This document shows positions 48,345 to 62,096 of a stretch of 64,000 bases of DNA, piece after piece. The translations under genes and the position numbers were made by a program. This DNA comes from Blastococcus sp. TF02A-26 (GTDB lineage: Bacteria > Actinomycetota > Actinomycetes > Mycobacteriales > Geodermatophilaceae), in contig NZ_QOHG01000002.1 in NCBI RefSeq assembly GCF_003319125.1, positions 248,001 to 312,000 of the forward strand, in the 5' to 3' direction. The notes below the pieces were generated by a model. It had not been told where the DNA came from. It was given only the letters and a program-made list of their open reading frames with translations, and did no database searches. The stretch's first letter is position 1. Every line of letters starts with the position of its first letter.

Positions 48345-48713
48345 TCACAGCACCTCCGGGGCGAGCGAGATGATCCGCATGAAGCGCTTGTCGCGGAGCT
48401 CCCGGCCCACGGGGCCGAAGATGCGCGTCCCGCGCGGGTCGCCGCTGTCGCGGATGATGACCGCGGCGTTCTCGTCGAAGCGGATGTAGGAACCGTCGGG
48501 ACGACGGCGCTCCTTCACGGTGCGGACGATGACGGCCTTGACGACGTCACCCTTCTTCACACCGGCACCCGGCAGCGCGTCCTTCACGGTGGCGACGATG
48601 ACGTCGCCGATGCCCGCGTAGCGTCGCCCGGACCCGCCGAGGACACGGATGCAGAGGATCTCCTTGGCACCCGTGTTGTCGGCGACCCGGAGTCGCGACT
48701 CCTGCTGGATCAC
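48345..48713 (-). CDS. rplN: 50S ribosomal protein uL14
   Basis: 122 residues, the exact family length. [37 protein letters not shown] and [44 protein letters not shown] are canonical. It begins a block separated from rpsQ by 194 bp with a strong nested hairpin, so it may start a new transcript. Confidence 0.98.
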   Translation of the reverse strand: MIQQESRLRVADNTGAKEILCIRVLGGSGRRYAGIGDVIVATVKDALPGAGVKKGDVVKAVIVRTVKERRRPDGSYIRFDENAAVIIRDSGDPRGTRIFGPVGRELRDKRFMRIISLAPEVL

Positions 48714-48770
48714 TCTCGAACTCCCAGAATCTCAGTGGTGACAGCCGGGCCGGAACGGTGAACCGGCTGT

Positions 48771-48834
48771 CCGGTACCCACGTGCGGACGCACCGGCGGC
48801 GGGGCCGCCGGTGCGTCCGAGGCACGGGTACCGG
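48771..48834. terminator. Nested hairpin between rpsQ and rplN
   Basis: Inner perfect 16-bp stem (CGGACGCACCGGCGGC, 48785-48800, with 48804-48819; loop GGG). It is enclosed by CCGGTACCC / GGGTACCGG (48771-48779 and 48826-48834). It is one of the strongest hairpins in the window and marks the S10/spc boundary. Confidence 0.75.
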
Positions 48835-48907
48835 GATGTGGCGCACGCTCTTCAGCGGCGCCAGTCGTCCAGAGTACTCGGTACTCCACAGCCCCGGAGG
48901 GCCGGTA

Positions 48908-49207
48908 CTACTTGGCCTTCTCGATGACCTCGACCAGCCGCCACCGCTTGGTGGCCGACGTCGGCCGGGTCTCCATGATCTGCACGCGGTCGCCGATGCC
49001 GGCGACCCCCTGCTCGTCGTGCGCCTTCAGCTTGCTCGTACGGCGGATGACCTTGCCGTACAGGCCGTGCTTCACGCGGTCCTCGACCTCGACGACGATG
49101 GTCTTCTCCATCTTGTCGCTGACCACGAGGCCCTCACGGACCTTGCGGTAGCCACGCCCGGCCAGGCCGGGACCGGAGGCGGTCTGCGTCTCCTGGGCCT
49201 CGCTCAT
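48908..49207 (-). CDS. rpsQ: 30S ribosomal protein uS17
   Basis: 99 residues. [45 protein letters not shown] is the OB-fold core and [25 protein letters not shown] the C-terminus. An N-terminal extension of about 18 residues is common in Actinobacteria. The ATG overlaps the rpmC stop by ATGA. Last gene of the S10 block. Confidence 0.98.
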   Translation of the reverse strand: MSEAQETQTASGPGLAGRGYRKVREGLVVSDKMEKTIVVEVEDRVKHGLYGKVIRRTSKLKAHDEQGVAGIGDRVQIMETRPTSATKRWRLVEVIEKAK

Positions 49208-49437
49208 GCCACACCCTCGTTCGGGGCGACCGACAGGCCCAGCTCGCGCTCACGCATGATCGTGTAGATCCGCGCGATGTCGCGGCGCACGGTCTGCAGA
49301 CGCCGGTTGTTGTCCAGCTGGCCGGTGGCCACCTGGAACCGCAGGTTGAACAGTTCTTCCTTGGACTCGCGCAGCCGCGAGGCGAGCTCGTCGACCGAGA
49401 GCTCGCGCAGCTCCGGAGCGGTCAGACCGGCGGCCAT
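49204..49437 (-). CDS. rpmC: 50S ribosomal protein uL29
   Basis: 77 residues from ATG 49437, overlapping the rplP stop by one base (TGATG); GTG 49440 would add one residue. [35 protein letters not shown] and [23 protein letters not shown] form the expected helical hairpin at the tunnel exit. Coupled to rpsQ by ATGA. Confidence 0.97.
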   Translation of the reverse strand: MAAGLTAPELRELSVDELASRLRESKEELFNLRFQVATGQLDNNRRLQTVRRDIARIYTIMRERELGLSVAPNEGVA

Positions 49438-49853
49438 CACACCTCTCCTTCACGCGTGATGAAGCGGCACTTCATGGGGAGCTTGTGGATCGCGCGGCGC
49501 ATCGCCTCGCGGGCCACGGGCTCGGCCACGCCCGAGAGCTCGAAGAGCACCCGGCCGGGCTTGACGTTGGCCACCCACCACTCGGGGGAACCCTTACCCG
49601 AACCCATGCGGGTCTCGGCGGGCTTCTTGGTCAGCGGACGGTCCGGGTAGATCGAGATCCACACCTTGCCGCCACGCCGGATGTGCCGGGTCATGGCGAT
49701 ACGGGCGGACTCGATCTGCCGGTTGGTGACGTACGCCGGCTCGAGGGCCTGGATGGCGTACTCGCCGAAGTTGATGGCGGTGCCGCCCTTGGCCCGGCCG
49801 GAGCGGCTGGGGTGGTGCTGCTTGCGGTGCTTGACCCGCCGTGGGATGAGCAT
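49437..49853 (-). CDS. rplP: 50S ribosomal protein uL16
   Basis: 138 residues. [38 protein letters not shown] is the N-terminus. [45 protein letters not shown] contains the Arg reached by hydroxylases in some bacteria. It sits by the A-site tRNA elbow. 3 bp after rpsC. Confidence 0.98.
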   Translation of the reverse strand: MLIPRRVKHRKQHHPSRSGRAKGGTAINFGEYAIQALEPAYVTNRQIESARIAMTRHIRRGGKVWISIYPDRPLTKKPAETRMGSGKGSPEWWVANVKPGRVLFELSGVAEPVAREAMRRAIHKLPMKCRFITREGEV

Positions 49854-49856
49854 GGC

Positions 49857-50774
49857 TCAGCTCTCCGTGTTCTCGGTGGCCTCGGTCGTGGCGGCCTCGG
49901 CGGCCGCGGTGGCCTCCGGACCCGCCACGTCGGCGACGGTGGTCTCCACGGCCTCGCCGGCGGTCTGCGCGACGACGGCCTCGGTGGTGTCCACGACCGG
50001 CCCGGTGCCCTCGGCGGCCGCGCGGCCGGCCTCGGTGCCGCCGGCGGTCGTGCCGCTGGAGCCGGAGCGGCGCTGCGGACGCTGTGCACGCTCACGACGC
50101 TGCTGGCGGGCGGCCAGGGCCTCGAGGGCCTCGCGCTCGGCCCGGGAGCCGCTCACGTCGCCCTTGTAGATCCAGACCTTGACGCCGATGCGGCCGAAGG
50201 TGGTGCGGGCCTCGTAGATGCCGTAGTCGATGTTCGCGCGCAGGGTGTGCAGCGGCACGCGACCCTCGCGGTAGAACTCCGACCGGCTCATCTCGGTGCC
50301 GCCGAGGCGACCCGAGCACTGGACCCGGATGCCCTTGACCTGCGGGCTGCGCTGGGCCGACTGCATGGCCTTGCGCATGGCGCGACGGAAGCTCACGCGG
50401 CTGGAGAGCTGCTCGGCGACACCCTGGGCGACCAGCTGCGCGTCGGACTCGGGGTTCTTGACCTCGAGGATGTTCAGCTGCACCTGCTTGCCGGTGAGCT
50501 TCTCCAGCTCGCCGCGGATGCGGTCGGCCTCGGCGCCACGGCGGCCGATGACGATGCCGGGACGGGCGGTGTGGATGTCGACGCGGACGCGGTCACGGGT
50601 GCGCTCGATCTCCACCTTCGAGATGCCGGCCCGCTCCATGCCCTTGGACATGAGCTTGCGGATGGCCACGTCTTCCTTGACGTAGTCCTTGTAGAGCTTG
50701 TCCGCGTACCACCGGGACTTGTAGTCGGTGGTGATGCCGAGCCGGAACCCGTGCGGGTTGACCTTCTGACCCAC
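49857..50774 (-). CDS. rpsC: 30S ribosomal protein uS3 with long C-terminal extension
   Basis: 305 residues from GTG 50774. The core (1 to about 210) has [25 protein letters not shown], a KH domain ([24 protein letters not shown]) and [38 protein letters not shown]. About 85 further residues form a basic stretch ([16 protein letters not shown]) and then an Ala/Thr/Glu-rich acidic tail. The start overlaps the rplV stop (TAGTG). Confidence 0.97.
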   Translation of the reverse strand: MGQKVNPHGFRLGITTDYKSRWYADKLYKDYVKEDVAIRKLMSKGMERAGISKVEIERTRDRVRVDIHTARPGIVIGRRGAEADRIRGELEKLTGKQVQLNILEVKNPESDAQLVAQGVAEQLSSRVSFRRAMRKAMQSAQRSPQVKGIRVQCSGRLGGTEMSRSEFYREGRVPLHTLRANIDYGIYEARTTFGRIGVKVWIYKGDVSGSRAEREALEALAARQQRRERAQRPQRRSGSSGTTAGGTEAGRAAAEGTGPVVDTTEAVVAQTAGEAVETTVADVAGPEATAAAEAATTEATENTES

Positions 50775-51238
50775 TAGCGGGTCCCTCCCCTCGTGTTGCT
50801 CTTCTGCTGGGTGGCGGGGCCGGACTGGCCGGTGTCCCGGCGCGCCTTGCGCGACTTCTGCGCGAGCTCGGCGCTGCCGGCCACCTCGCTCACCTCGACG
50901 GTGATGTGGCTGGTCCGCTTGTTGATGCGGAACGCCCGGCCCTGCGCACGCGGACGGATCCGCTTGAGCGTCGGGCCCTCGTCCACGTACGCCGCGCTGA
51001 CGACCAGTGCACCGCGGTCGAGCTGCAGGTTGTGCTCGGCGTTCGCGACGGCGCTGGCCACCACCTTGGCGACCGGCTCGCTGGCGGCCTGCGGCGCGAA
51101 GCGCAGCAGGGCCAGGGCCTCGTCGGTGGGCAGGTAGCGGATGAGGTCCACCACCCGGCGTGCCTTCATGGGGGTGACGCGGACGAACCGGGCGGTGGCC
51201 CGGGCGACCGGCGTCTCCTGCCCCAACTGGGAAGTCAT
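50774..51238 (-). CDS. rplV: 50S ribosomal protein uL22
   Basis: 154 residues from ATG 51238. [19 protein letters not shown] is the start of the core. The hairpin that lines the exit tunnel is [29 protein letters not shown], unaltered at the usual macrolide-resistance loop. A basic, disordered tail of about 30 residues ([18 protein letters not shown]) follows. Confidence 0.97.
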   Translation of the reverse strand: MTSQLGQETPVARATARFVRVTPMKARRVVDLIRYLPTDEALALLRFAPQAASEPVAKVVASAVANAEHNLQLDRGALVVSAAYVDEGPTLKRIRPRAQGRAFRINKRTSHITVEVSEVAGSAELAQKSRKARRDTGQSGPATQQKSNTRGGTR

Positions 51239-51257
51239 CTTCGGGATCTCCTCGCCG

Positions 51258-51539
51258 TCAGCCGCGCCGCGACCGGCGGTCGTCCTTGATGTGCCCACGG
51301 AAGGTGCGCGTGGGGGCGAACTCGCCGAGCTTGTGCCCGACCATCGCCTCGGTCACGAACACCGGGACGTGCTTGCGGCCGTCGTGCACCGCGAGGGTGT
51401 GGCCCAGCATGTCCGGGATGATCGTGGAGCGACGTGACCACGTACGGATCACGTTCTTGGTGCCCTTCTCGTTCTGCGCGTCCACCTTCTTGAGCAGGTG
51501 GTCGTCGACGAACGGGCCCTTCTTCAGGCTGCGTGGCAT
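51258..51539 (-). CDS. rpsS: 30S ribosomal protein uS19
   Basis: 93 residues. [80 protein letters not shown]-type core is complete. It forms the head with uS13 near the A site. 23 bp after rplB, 19 bp before rplV. Confidence 0.98.
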   Translation of the reverse strand: MPRSLKKGPFVDDHLLKKVDAQNEKGTKNVIRTWSRRSTIIPDMLGHTLAVHDGRKHVPVFVTEAMVGHKLGEFAPTRTFRGHIKDDRRSRRG

Positions 51540-51562
51540 GTCTGTCGGACTCCTCTACCCGC

Positions 51563-52396
51563 TCAGCGCTTCTTGTTGGTGCGCCGGCGGCGCACGATCA
51601 GGGCATCACTGGCCTTGCGCTTGCGCGTCCGGCCCTCCGGCTTGCCCTTCGGGTTCACCGGGTGGCGCCCACCGGAGGTCTTGCCCTCACCACCACCGTG
51701 CGGGTGGTCGACCGGGTTCATGGCGACACCGCGGACGGTCGGGCGCTTGCCCTTCCACCGCATGCGGCCGGCCTTGCCCCAGTTGATGTTCGACTGCTCG
51801 GCGTTGCCCACCTCGCCGATCGTGGCGCGGCAGCGCACGTCGACGTTGCGGATCTCGCCCGACGGCATGCGCAGCTGGGCGAACCGGCCCTCACGGGCGA
51901 CCAGCTGGACGCTGGTGCCCGCCGACCGGGCGATCTTGGCGCCGCCACCGGGGCGGAGCTCGATGGCGTGAACGACGGTGCCGACGGGGATGTTCCGCAG
52001 CGGCAGGTTGTTGCCCGGCTTGATGTCGGCGGCGGGGCCGCACTCCACCGTGTCGCCCTGCTTGAGGCGGGCCGGCGCGATGATGTAGCGCTTCTCGCCG
52101 TCGGCGAAGTGCAGCAGCGCGATGCGCGACGTGCGGTTGGGGTCGTACTCGATGTGCGCGACCTTGGCCGGCACGCCGTCCTTGTCGGCCCGGCGGAAGT
52201 CGATCAGCCGGTAGGCGCGCTTGTGGCCGCCGCCCTGGTGGCGAGCGGTGACCTTCCCGTGGACGTTGCGCCCGCCGCGGCCGTGCAGCGGCCGGACCAG
52301 CGACTTCTCGGGATGGTCGCGAGTGACCTCGGCGAAGTCGGCGACGCTGGAGCCGCGGCGGCCCGGCGTCGTCGGCTTGTACTTGCGGATAGCCAT
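51563..52396 (-). CDS. rplB: 50S ribosomal protein uL2
   Basis: 277 residues. Two beta domains ([41 protein letters not shown]-like [13 protein letters not shown]) are present. The peptidyl-transferase-proximal loop includes [29 protein letters not shown], with the conserved His. The basic tail is [20 protein letters not shown]. 45 bp after rplW. Confidence 0.98.
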   Translation of the reverse strand: MAIRKYKPTTPGRRGSSVADFAEVTRDHPEKSLVRPLHGRGGRNVHGKVTARHQGGGHKRAYRLIDFRRADKDGVPAKVAHIEYDPNRTSRIALLHFADGEKRYIIAPARLKQGDTVECGPAADIKPGNNLPLRNIPVGTVVHAIELRPGGGAKIARSAGTSVQLVAREGRFAQLRMPSGEIRNVDVRCRATIGEVGNAEQSNINWGKAGRMRWKGKRPTVRGVAMNPVDHPHGGGEGKTSGGRHPVNPKGKPEGRTRKRKASDALIVRRRRTNKKR

Positions 52397-52441
52397 TGCT
52401 GACTCAGTCTCTCTGTCTCTGGTCCGGGATGATCACGGCGC

Positions 52442-52744
52442 TCAGGCGCCGGGACCGCCGAAGATCTCGATGCGGTCGCCGGGGGCGAGCGAGACGATCG
52501 CGCGCTTGGTGTCGGGACGCTTGCCCATGCGGTTGCCCCGGCTGCGCTTCTTCTTGCCCTGGCGGTTGATCGTGTTGACGTCGAGGACCTTCACGTTGAA
52601 GACCTGCGCCACGGCGATCTTGATCTGCGTCTTGTTGGCGTCCGGGTGGACGAGGAACGTGTACTGGTTCTCGTCCAGGAGCCCGTAGCTCTTCTCCGAG
52701 ATGACCGGCGCGAGCAGGACGTCCCGGGGGTCGTGGAAGGTCAC
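52442..52744 (-). CDS. rplW: 50S ribosomal protein uL23
   Basis: 100 residues from GTG 52744. [42 protein letters not shown] and [31 protein letters not shown] are family segments. It docks trigger factor, SRP and SecY at the tunnel exit. The GTG overlaps the rplD stop (GTGA). Confidence 0.97.
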   Translation of the reverse strand: MTFHDPRDVLLAPVISEKSYGLLDENQYTFLVHPDANKTQIKIAVAQVFNVKVLDVNTINRQGKKKRSRGNRMGKRPDTKRAIVSLAPGDRIEIFGGPGA

Positions 52745-53682
52745 GCCTTCTCCTCCTCGGCAGTGTCGGTGGTGCCGTCCTCGGTCGGAGCCGTGGCATC
52801 CGGGCCGGCGTTGGCGGCGGCGGCCTGCTCGGCCGGGGCCGCGGCGGCCTCGGCCGGGGTGGCCGGCGCCGCGTCGTCCCCGGACTTCGCCGCAGCCCGC
52901 TTGCGCGGCGTCGCGGCGGGCGCTCCGGCGGAGCCGCTCACCTCGACGGTGCCCTCGTCCACCGCGGGCGCGATCGACGGGACGCCACCGGAGATCTCGG
53001 AGGTGGCCAGGTCGGGCTTGGCACCACCGCGGGCGGGGCCGGCCACGAACTCGGCCAGCGCGGCCTCGGTGAAGACGATCTCGTCGGAGAGCAGGACGTC
53101 GTAGGTGTTCAGCTGGCCGGCCTCGAGCAGGTGCACCCGGGGCTCGTTGCGCAGGCTGATCCAGTTGAGGACGTCGTCGCGGTCGAGGACCACGAGCACC
53201 CGCTTGGCCTGGGTGACGGCGTCCAGCGCCTTGAGCGCCTCCTTCGTCTTCGGGGCGTCGCCCTCGACGAAGGTGGTGATGACGTGGACGCGGTCCTCGC
53301 GGGCCCGGTCGGAGAGGGCACCGCGCAGGGCGGCGGCCTTCATCTTCTTGGGGGTCCGCTGGGTGTAGTCGCGCGGCTGCGGGCCGTGGACCGTGCCACC
53401 GCCGGTGAACTGCGGAGCGCGGATCGACCCCTGGCGGGCGCGGCCGGTGCCCTTCTGGCGGTAGGGCTTGACGCCACCACCGCTGACCTTGCCGCGGGTC
53501 TTGGTCGCGTGCGTGCCCTGGCGCGCGGCGGCCAGCTGGGCCACGACGACCTGGTGCATCAGCGACACGTTGGCGCTGGCGTCGAAGAGCTCGCCGGGCA
53601 GCGTCACGCTGCCGGAGGTCGCCCCCGCCGGCGTCCGGACGTCGACCTGGCGGTCGGTCCGGGTCTGGGTGGACTGGGTCAC
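52741..53682 (-). CDS. rplD: 50S ribosomal protein uL4 with Ala/Glu-rich extension
   Basis: 313 residues from GTG 53682. The core (to about 215) has the tunnel loop [36 protein letters not shown] and [25 protein letters not shown]. Residues about 220-313 are an Ala/Pro/Glu-rich, probably disordered tail not found in E. coli L4 (201 aa). GTGA overlaps join it to rplC and rplW. Confidence 0.97.
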   Translation of the reverse strand: MTQSTQTRTDRQVDVRTPAGATSGSVTLPGELFDASANVSLMHQVVVAQLAAARQGTHATKTRGKVSGGGVKPYRQKGTGRARQGSIRAPQFTGGGTVHGPQPRDYTQRTPKKMKAAALRGALSDRAREDRVHVITTFVEGDAPKTKEALKALDAVTQAKRVLVVLDRDDVLNWISLRNEPRVHLLEAGQLNTYDVLLSDEIVFTEAALAEFVAGPARGGAKPDLATSEISGGVPSIAPAVDEGTVEVSGSAGAPAATPRKRAAAKSGDDAAPATPAEAAAAPAEQAAAANAGPDATAPTEDGTTDTAEEEKA

Positions 53683-54344
53683 TTGGTGTCACTCCCCACG
53701 GGACCGCCCTTGACGGCCGAGCGGACGAGCACGAGGCCGCCCTTCGGGCCGGGGATGGCGCCCTTGATCAGCAGCAGGCCGCGCTCGGTGTCCACCTTGT
53801 GGACCACGAGCGACAGCGTCGTCGTCTTGACCGCACCCATGCGGCCGGCCATGCGCAGTCCCTTGAAGACACGGCCGGGGGTGGAGGCCCCGCCGATGGA
53901 ACCGGGCGACCGGTGCTTGCGCTGGGTGCCGTGCGCGGCGCCCAGGCCCTTGAACCCGTGCCGCTTCATGACACCGGCGGTGCCCTTGCCCTTGCTCGTG
54001 CCGATGACGTCGACCTTGGCGACGCCGTCGAAGACCTCGGCCGTCAGCTCCTGGCCGACGGTGTAGGTGGCAGCGTCGTTGGTGCGCAGCTCCACCACGT
54101 GGCGGCGCGGCGTGACGCCGGCCTTCGCGAAGTGACCGCCCTCGGGCTTGTTCACCTTGCGCGGGTCGATCTCACCGAAGCCGAGCTGCACGGCCGAGTA
54201 GCCGTCCACCTCGGGGGTGCGCACCTGGGTCACCACGCACGGCCCCGCCTTGACGACGGTCACCGGCACCATGCGGTTGTTCTCGTCGAAGACCTGGGTC
54301 ATGCCCAGCTTCTCGCCGAGGAGTCCGCGGAAGTTGCTCGCCAT
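53679..54344 (-). CDS. rplC: 50S ribosomal protein uL3
   Basis: 221 residues. [36 protein letters not shown] is the N-terminus. The extension to the peptidyl-transferase centre is [53 protein letters not shown]. 9 bp after rpsJ. Confidence 0.98.
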   Translation of the reverse strand: MASNFRGLLGEKLGMTQVFDENNRMVPVTVVKAGPCVVTQVRTPEVDGYSAVQLGFGEIDPRKVNKPEGGHFAKAGVTPRRHVVELRTNDAATYTVGQELTAEVFDGVAKVDVIGTSKGKGTAGVMKRHGFKGLGAAHGTQRKHRSPGSIGGASTPGRVFKGLRMAGRMGAVKTTTLSLVVHKVDTERGLLLIKGAIPGPKGGLVLVRSAVKGGPVGSDTK

Positions 54345-54353
54345 GACTCCCCC

Positions 54354-54659
54354 TTACTGGATGTTGACGTCGACCGAGGCCGGCAGGTCGATGCGCATGA
54401 GCGCGTCGACCGTCTTCGGCGTCGGGTCGAGGATGTCGATGAGGCGCTTGTGCGTACGCATCTCGAAGTGCTCCCGCGAGTCCTTGTACTTGTGCGGGGA
54501 CCGGATGACGCAGTACACGTTCTTCTCCGTCGGCAGCGGCACCGGGCCGACGACGCGCGCACCGGTCTTCGTCACCGTGTCCACGATGCGCCGCGCCGAG
54601 GCGTCGATCGCCTCGTGGTCGTAGGCCTTCAGCCGGATGCGGATCTTCTGTCCCGCCAT
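54354..54659 (-). CDS. rpsJ: 30S ribosomal protein uS10
   Basis: 101 residues from ATG 54659 ([19 protein letters not shown]); in-frame upstream codons to 54734 are not conserved. [39 protein letters not shown] includes the loop where tetracycline-related changes occur and also matches the NusE interface for antitermination. First gene of the S10 operon. Confidence 0.98.
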   Translation of the reverse strand: MAGQKIRIRLKAYDHEAIDASARRIVDTVTKTGARVVGPVPLPTEKNVYCVIRSPHKYKDSREHFEMRTHKRLIDILDPTPKTVDALMRIDLPASVDVNIQ

Positions 54660-54757
54660 CGCCTTGTCTCGCTCCTGCCGATCGTGAGTCTGTCTGTGGT
54701 GGGTCCCGGAGTCGGGACCCATGGGTCCGAGCACGAGCGTCTGGCCCGGACCCGGGA

Positions 54758-54790
54758 GACGGGCGGCGGCCGATCCGGCCGCCGCCCGTC
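54758..54790. terminator. Terminator after tuf
   Basis: Perfect 15-bp stem (GACGGGCGGCGGCCG, 54758-54772, with 54776-54790; loop ATC) starting 9 bp after the tuf stop. It separates the str operon from S10. The other 98 bp before rpsJ shows only a short GGACCCATGGGTCC palindrome and no clear promoter. Confidence 0.8.
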
Positions 54791-54799
54791 CACGGGGTG

Positions 54800-55993
<1,194 letters not shown>

Positions 55994-56084
55994 TGGGTTC
56001 CTCTCCTCGTGGTGTCGCAGTCGTGCGCGAACTCTGGGGTGGGGTTGCTGATGGGTTGCCGGGCGGGGGGTTCCGCCCGGCGGG

Positions 56085-58184
<2,100 letters not shown>

Positions 58185-58272
58185 CTCTACTTCTCCTCTT
58201 CGGTTCGGTCCGTGCACGGGTGCCGGGGGTCGCCCGGCGCATCCGCGGGCAGCGGGAGCTGGTGGAGTTCCG

Positions 58273-58743
58273 TCACCAGCGGTAGTGCGCGAAGGCCTTG
58301 TTGGACTCGGCCATCTTGTGGGTGTCCTCGCGGCGCTTGACCGCGGCTCCCAGACCGTTGCTCGCGTCGAGCAGCTCGTTCATGAGGCGCTCGGTCATGG
58401 TCTTCTCGCGGCGCGCGCGGCTGTACTGGATCAGCCAGCGCAGGCCGAGGGTGGTGCTGCGGGAGGCGCGGACCTCGACCGGGACCTGGTAGGTCGCACC
58501 ACCGACGCGGCGGCTGCGGACCTCGAGGGCCGGCTTGACGTTGTCCAGCGCACGCTTGAGCGTGACGACCGGGTCGGTGTCGGTCTTGGCGCGGCAGCCC
58601 TCGAGGGCGCCGTAGACGATCGCCTCGGCGACCGAGCGCTTGCCGTCGACGAGGACCTTGTTCACCAGCTGGGTCACCAGCGGCGACTGGTAGACCGGGT
58701 CGGCGACGAGCGGACGACGGGGAGCGGGACCCTTGCGGGGCAT
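58273..58743 (-). CDS. rpsG: 30S ribosomal protein uS7
   Basis: 156 residues. [40 protein letters not shown] is the N-terminus. Core [38 protein letters not shown] and C-terminal [20 protein letters not shown] follow. One base after the rpsL stop. Confidence 0.98.
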   Translation of the reverse strand: MPRKGPAPRRPLVADPVYQSPLVTQLVNKVLVDGKRSVAEAIVYGALEGCRAKTDTDPVVTLKRALDNVKPALEVRSRRVGGATYQVPVEVRASRSTTLGLRWLIQYSRARREKTMTERLMNELLDASNGLGAAVKRREDTHKMAESNKAFAHYRW

Positions 58744-58744
58744 G

Positions 58745-59119
58745 TCAGCTCTTCTCCTTCTTCGCGCCGTACCGGCTGCGAGCCTGCTTGCGGTTGCGGA
58801 CGCCCTGGGTGTCCAGCGAGCCGCGGATGATCTTGTAGCGCACACCCGGGAGGTCCTTCACACGACCACCGCGCACGAGCACCATCGAGTGCTCCTGCAG
58901 GTTGTGGCCGACACCGGGGATGTAGGCGGTGACCTCGATGCCACTGGTGAGGCGGACGCGGGCGACCTTGCGCAGCGCCGAGTTCGGCTTCTTCGGCGTC
59001 GTCGTGTACACGCGGGTGCACACGCCACGGCGCTGAGGGGAACCCTTCAGCGCCGGGGTCTTGGTCTTCTCGACCTTGTCCTCGCGGCCCTTGCGGACCA
59101 GCTGGTTGATCGTGGGCAT
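58745..59119 (-). CDS. rpsL: 30S ribosomal protein uS12
   Basis: 124 residues from ATG 59119. [56 protein letters not shown] contains the [11 protein letters not shown] loop, whose first Lys is the streptomycin-resistance position and is wild type here. [21 protein letters not shown] is also unaltered. First gene of rpsL-rpsG-fusA-tuf. Confidence 0.98.
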   Translation of the reverse strand: MPTINQLVRKGREDKVEKTKTPALKGSPQRRGVCTRVYTTTPKKPNSALRKVARVRLTSGIEVTAYIPGVGHNLQEHSMVLVRGGRVKDLPGVRYKIIRGSLDTQGVRNRKQARSRYGAKKEKS

Positions 59120-59660
59120 GGGGGGCCTGGATCTCCTACCTGCGCTGGGTCGTGCTGTCGGTCGGTGCTCTGTCTTCGGTGCACTGTCTTCGTGGCTCTC
59201 GTGCCGGGTGCCGGTCCTGCTGGGTGGGCCCGGTCCAGGCGCGCCGCACCTCCGGTCCCCGCGGTCGGGCGTGTCGCCCTTCCCGGGACCGGTCGGCGTT
59301 GCCAACCGGATCGGTCGCCCCCCGCGACTCGGCGCCACCAACCTGCCGGCGAGCGCACCGCGAACGGGAGCAGGCCCAGGACACCCTGGGCACGGCTGAC
59401 CACGATACCCGCGCCGCGGAGGCCGGTGCAAACCGGGTCCCCATGTCGACGGAGCGAGGCCCGTGACCTCGGACTCAGATGGGGTCAACGCCGTCCGCGC
59501 CGGTTCATTCCCGGGCCTCGGCGGTGACCGGAACTCTACTGCCGACCGCCGTCCGTCGGCCCGTCGGCGGCCCGCGGGAGCCCCGACTGTCGTACCCCGG
59601 TCCTACCGTCGGTGCCAGGACGGACACCCACGGCGACGAGCCGGGGAGCGAGGGGGAACG
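59120..59660. promoter_or_regulatory. 541-bp intergenic region upstream of rpsL and the protease gene
   Basis: The largest gene-free stretch in the window, between divergent rpsL and the trypsin-like protease. It holds the candidate rpsL promoter near 59402-59431, implying a leader of about 275 nt for the str operon. Short imperfect tandems (GTCTTCG, GTGCT) occur at 59160-59200. No tRNA, riboswitch or conserved small ORF could be supported. Confidence 0.5.
59402..59431 (-). promoter_or_regulatory. Candidate rpsL (str operon) promoter
   Basis: Minus strand: TTGCAC (59431-59426), 18-nt spacer, TATCGT (59407-59402). The -10 is identical to that of the candidate rplM promoter. The predicted start near 59395 gives a long leader before rpsL. 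Confidence 0.5.
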
Positions 59661-60650
59661 GTGCAGGTCGACGAGGCCCGGGAGCTGAAGCTGCGCCTCG
59701 GGGCGCGCGTGGCGGGGTGGGACGTCCCGGTGACCGCCAGCGGCCTGGCGCCCGGGCGTGCGTGGTTCCGTCCCGCCTTCGGCCTGGCGCCGGTGGCCCC
59801 GGGCCAGGTCCGGCTGGCGGTGCGGGTGGCCACGCGGGCCGACGCCGCCGTCCTGCTCGACGGGGTCTCCGACGCCGTGCGCGCAGAGGTGGACGTGCGC
59901 GTCATCGGGCCGGTGCGGGCACTGCACTCCCCCGTCGGCACCGCCGGCGTCTCCCCCGCCGACCTGCAGCGCCGGGTCCGACCGCTGCGGCCCGGGCTGT
60001 CGGTCGCCCACCCCACGGTCACCGCAGGGACCCTCGGTGGCTTCGTGCGGGTGGGCGGGCGCCGCGCCGCGCTCTCGAACAACCACGTGCTGGCCGCGAG
60101 CGACGCCGCCACCCCGGGCGACGCGATCCTGCAGCCGGGCCCGGCCGACGGGGGCACCGCCGCGGACCGCGTGGCGACGCTGGGCGCCTTCCCGCGCCTC
60201 ACGGCCGGGCCCAACCTGGTCGACGCCGCCGTCGCCGTCCTGGACGACGGGGTGGCGGCGGACCCGGGCGCTTACCCGGGCGGCCCCCTGGGCGCCACCG
60301 TGGTCGACGGCGATGACGTGGACCCCGACGTCCAGGTGGAGAAGGTGGGGCGCACCACGGGGCACACGCACGGCCGGGTCACCGCGGTCGAGGTCGACGG
60401 CGTGGCCGTGCAGTACGACGACGCCGTCCACACGTTCGACGGGCAGATCGAGATCGAGGGTCTGGGTGGCGCCTTCAGCGCAGGCGGGGACAGCGGCTCG
60501 GTGATCTGGCGCAGCGCCGATCGCGCCCCGCTGGCGCTGCTGTTCGCGGGCAGCGACATCGGCGGCGCGCAGGGCGGCGGGGTGACCTACGCCAGCCCCC
60601 TGGCCACGGTCCTGCGGGTGCTCGGCGCGCAGTGGGGGATCTCCGGGTGA
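59661..60650 (+). CDS. Cytosolic trypsin-like serine protease with novel N-terminal domain
   Basis: 329 residues from GTG 59661, with GAGGGGGAAC upstream. The catalytic triad of a chymotrypsin-fold enzyme is visible: His142 in ALSNNHVLA, probable Asp188 in NLVDAAVAVL, and Ser278 in AGGDSGSVIW. GVTYASPLATVL matches the final strand region. No signal peptide or membrane segment is present, so it should act in the cytosol, unlike most bacterial S1 proteases. Residues about 40-88 form a separate domain ending VDVRVIGPVRAL, which resembles the small protein encoded next. Substrate unknown; a self- or partner-regulated protease is inferred. Confidence 0.8.
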   Translation: MQVDEARELKLRLGARVAGWDVPVTASGLAPGRAWFRPAFGLAPVAPGQVRLAVRVATRADAAVLLDGVSDAVRAEVDVRVIGPVRALHSPVGTAGVSPADLQRRVRPLRPGLSVAHPTVTAGTLGGFVRVGGRRAALSNNHVLAASDAATPGDAILQPGPADGGTAADRVATLGAFPRLTAGPNLVDAAVAVLDDGVAADPGAYPGGPLGATVVDGDDVDPDVQVEKVGRTTGHTHGRVTAVEVDGVAVQYDDAVHTFDGQIEIEGLGGAFSAGGDSGSVIWRSADRAPLALLFAGSDIGGAQGGGVTYASPLATVLRVLGAQWGISG

Positions 60651-60702
60651 CCGGTGCCGCCGGGCACTGTTCGTATCGGCGGGAGTGGCGCACCATGGAG
60701 GG

Positions 60703-60918
60703 GTGTCCGACCGTGCCTCCGCCCGCGCCGCGAAGAGCGCCCTGAGCCAGCGGCTCGCTGCCGTGCCCGAGGTCGTGGGCATCGGGCTGGCGCGCCGCGG
60801 CACCGGCTACGTCGTGAAGGTGGACCTGGCCGATCCGGGAGCCGTCGGTCGCGTCCCCGGCGACGTCGACGGGGTGCGCGTGGTCACGCAGGTCGTCGGG
60901 GCGGTACGCCCGCTCTGA
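60703..60918 (+). CDS. Small protein resembling the N-domain of the adjacent protease
   Basis: 71 residues from GTG 60703 (GTG 60685 is possible). After a basic helix (1-20; ARAAKSALSQRLAAVPE) comes VVGIGLARRGTGYVVKVDLADP and GVRVVTQVVGAVRPL. By eye the latter part aligns with residues about 40-88 of the protease upstream: FGLAPVAPGQVRLAVRVATR...VDVRVIGPVRAL, ending V-x-G-x-V-R-x-L in both. It lies 52 bp after that gene, same strand. It could be a free-standing regulatory, inhibitory or substrate-adaptor domain. No named family is assigned. Confidence 0.6.
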   Translation: MSDRASARAAKSALSQRLAAVPEVVGIGLARRGTGYVVKVDLADPGAVGRVPGDVDGVRVVTQVVGAVRPL

Positions 60919-60979
60919 CCGCCCGCCGATACGGTCGTGCCCGGCGCCGACGAGGGCGCCGACGACCCCGGGAGGGCAC

Positions 60980-62023
<1,044 letters not shown>

Positions 62024-62048
62024 TCCCCCCGTTGCGTCACATGACGCG

Positions 62049-62084
62049 AGAGGGCCCCGCAGGCTGATGCCTGCGGGGCCCTCT
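62049..62084. terminator. Bidirectional terminator between the LLM gene and rpoC
   Basis: Perfect 16-bp stem (AGAGGGCCCCGCAGGC, 62049-62064, with 62069-62084; loop TGAT). It has the same GAGAGG-type stem base as the terminators at 11869 and 13314, all at convergent gene ends. Confidence 0.88.
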
Positions 62085-62096
62085 GCGTCTACGGGG

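Noticed and set aside
48872-48886. GAGTAC-TCG-GTACTC inverted repeat after rpsQ
   Set aside because: Only 6-bp arms in a 3' region beside a much stronger nested hairpin; no regulator suggests itself.
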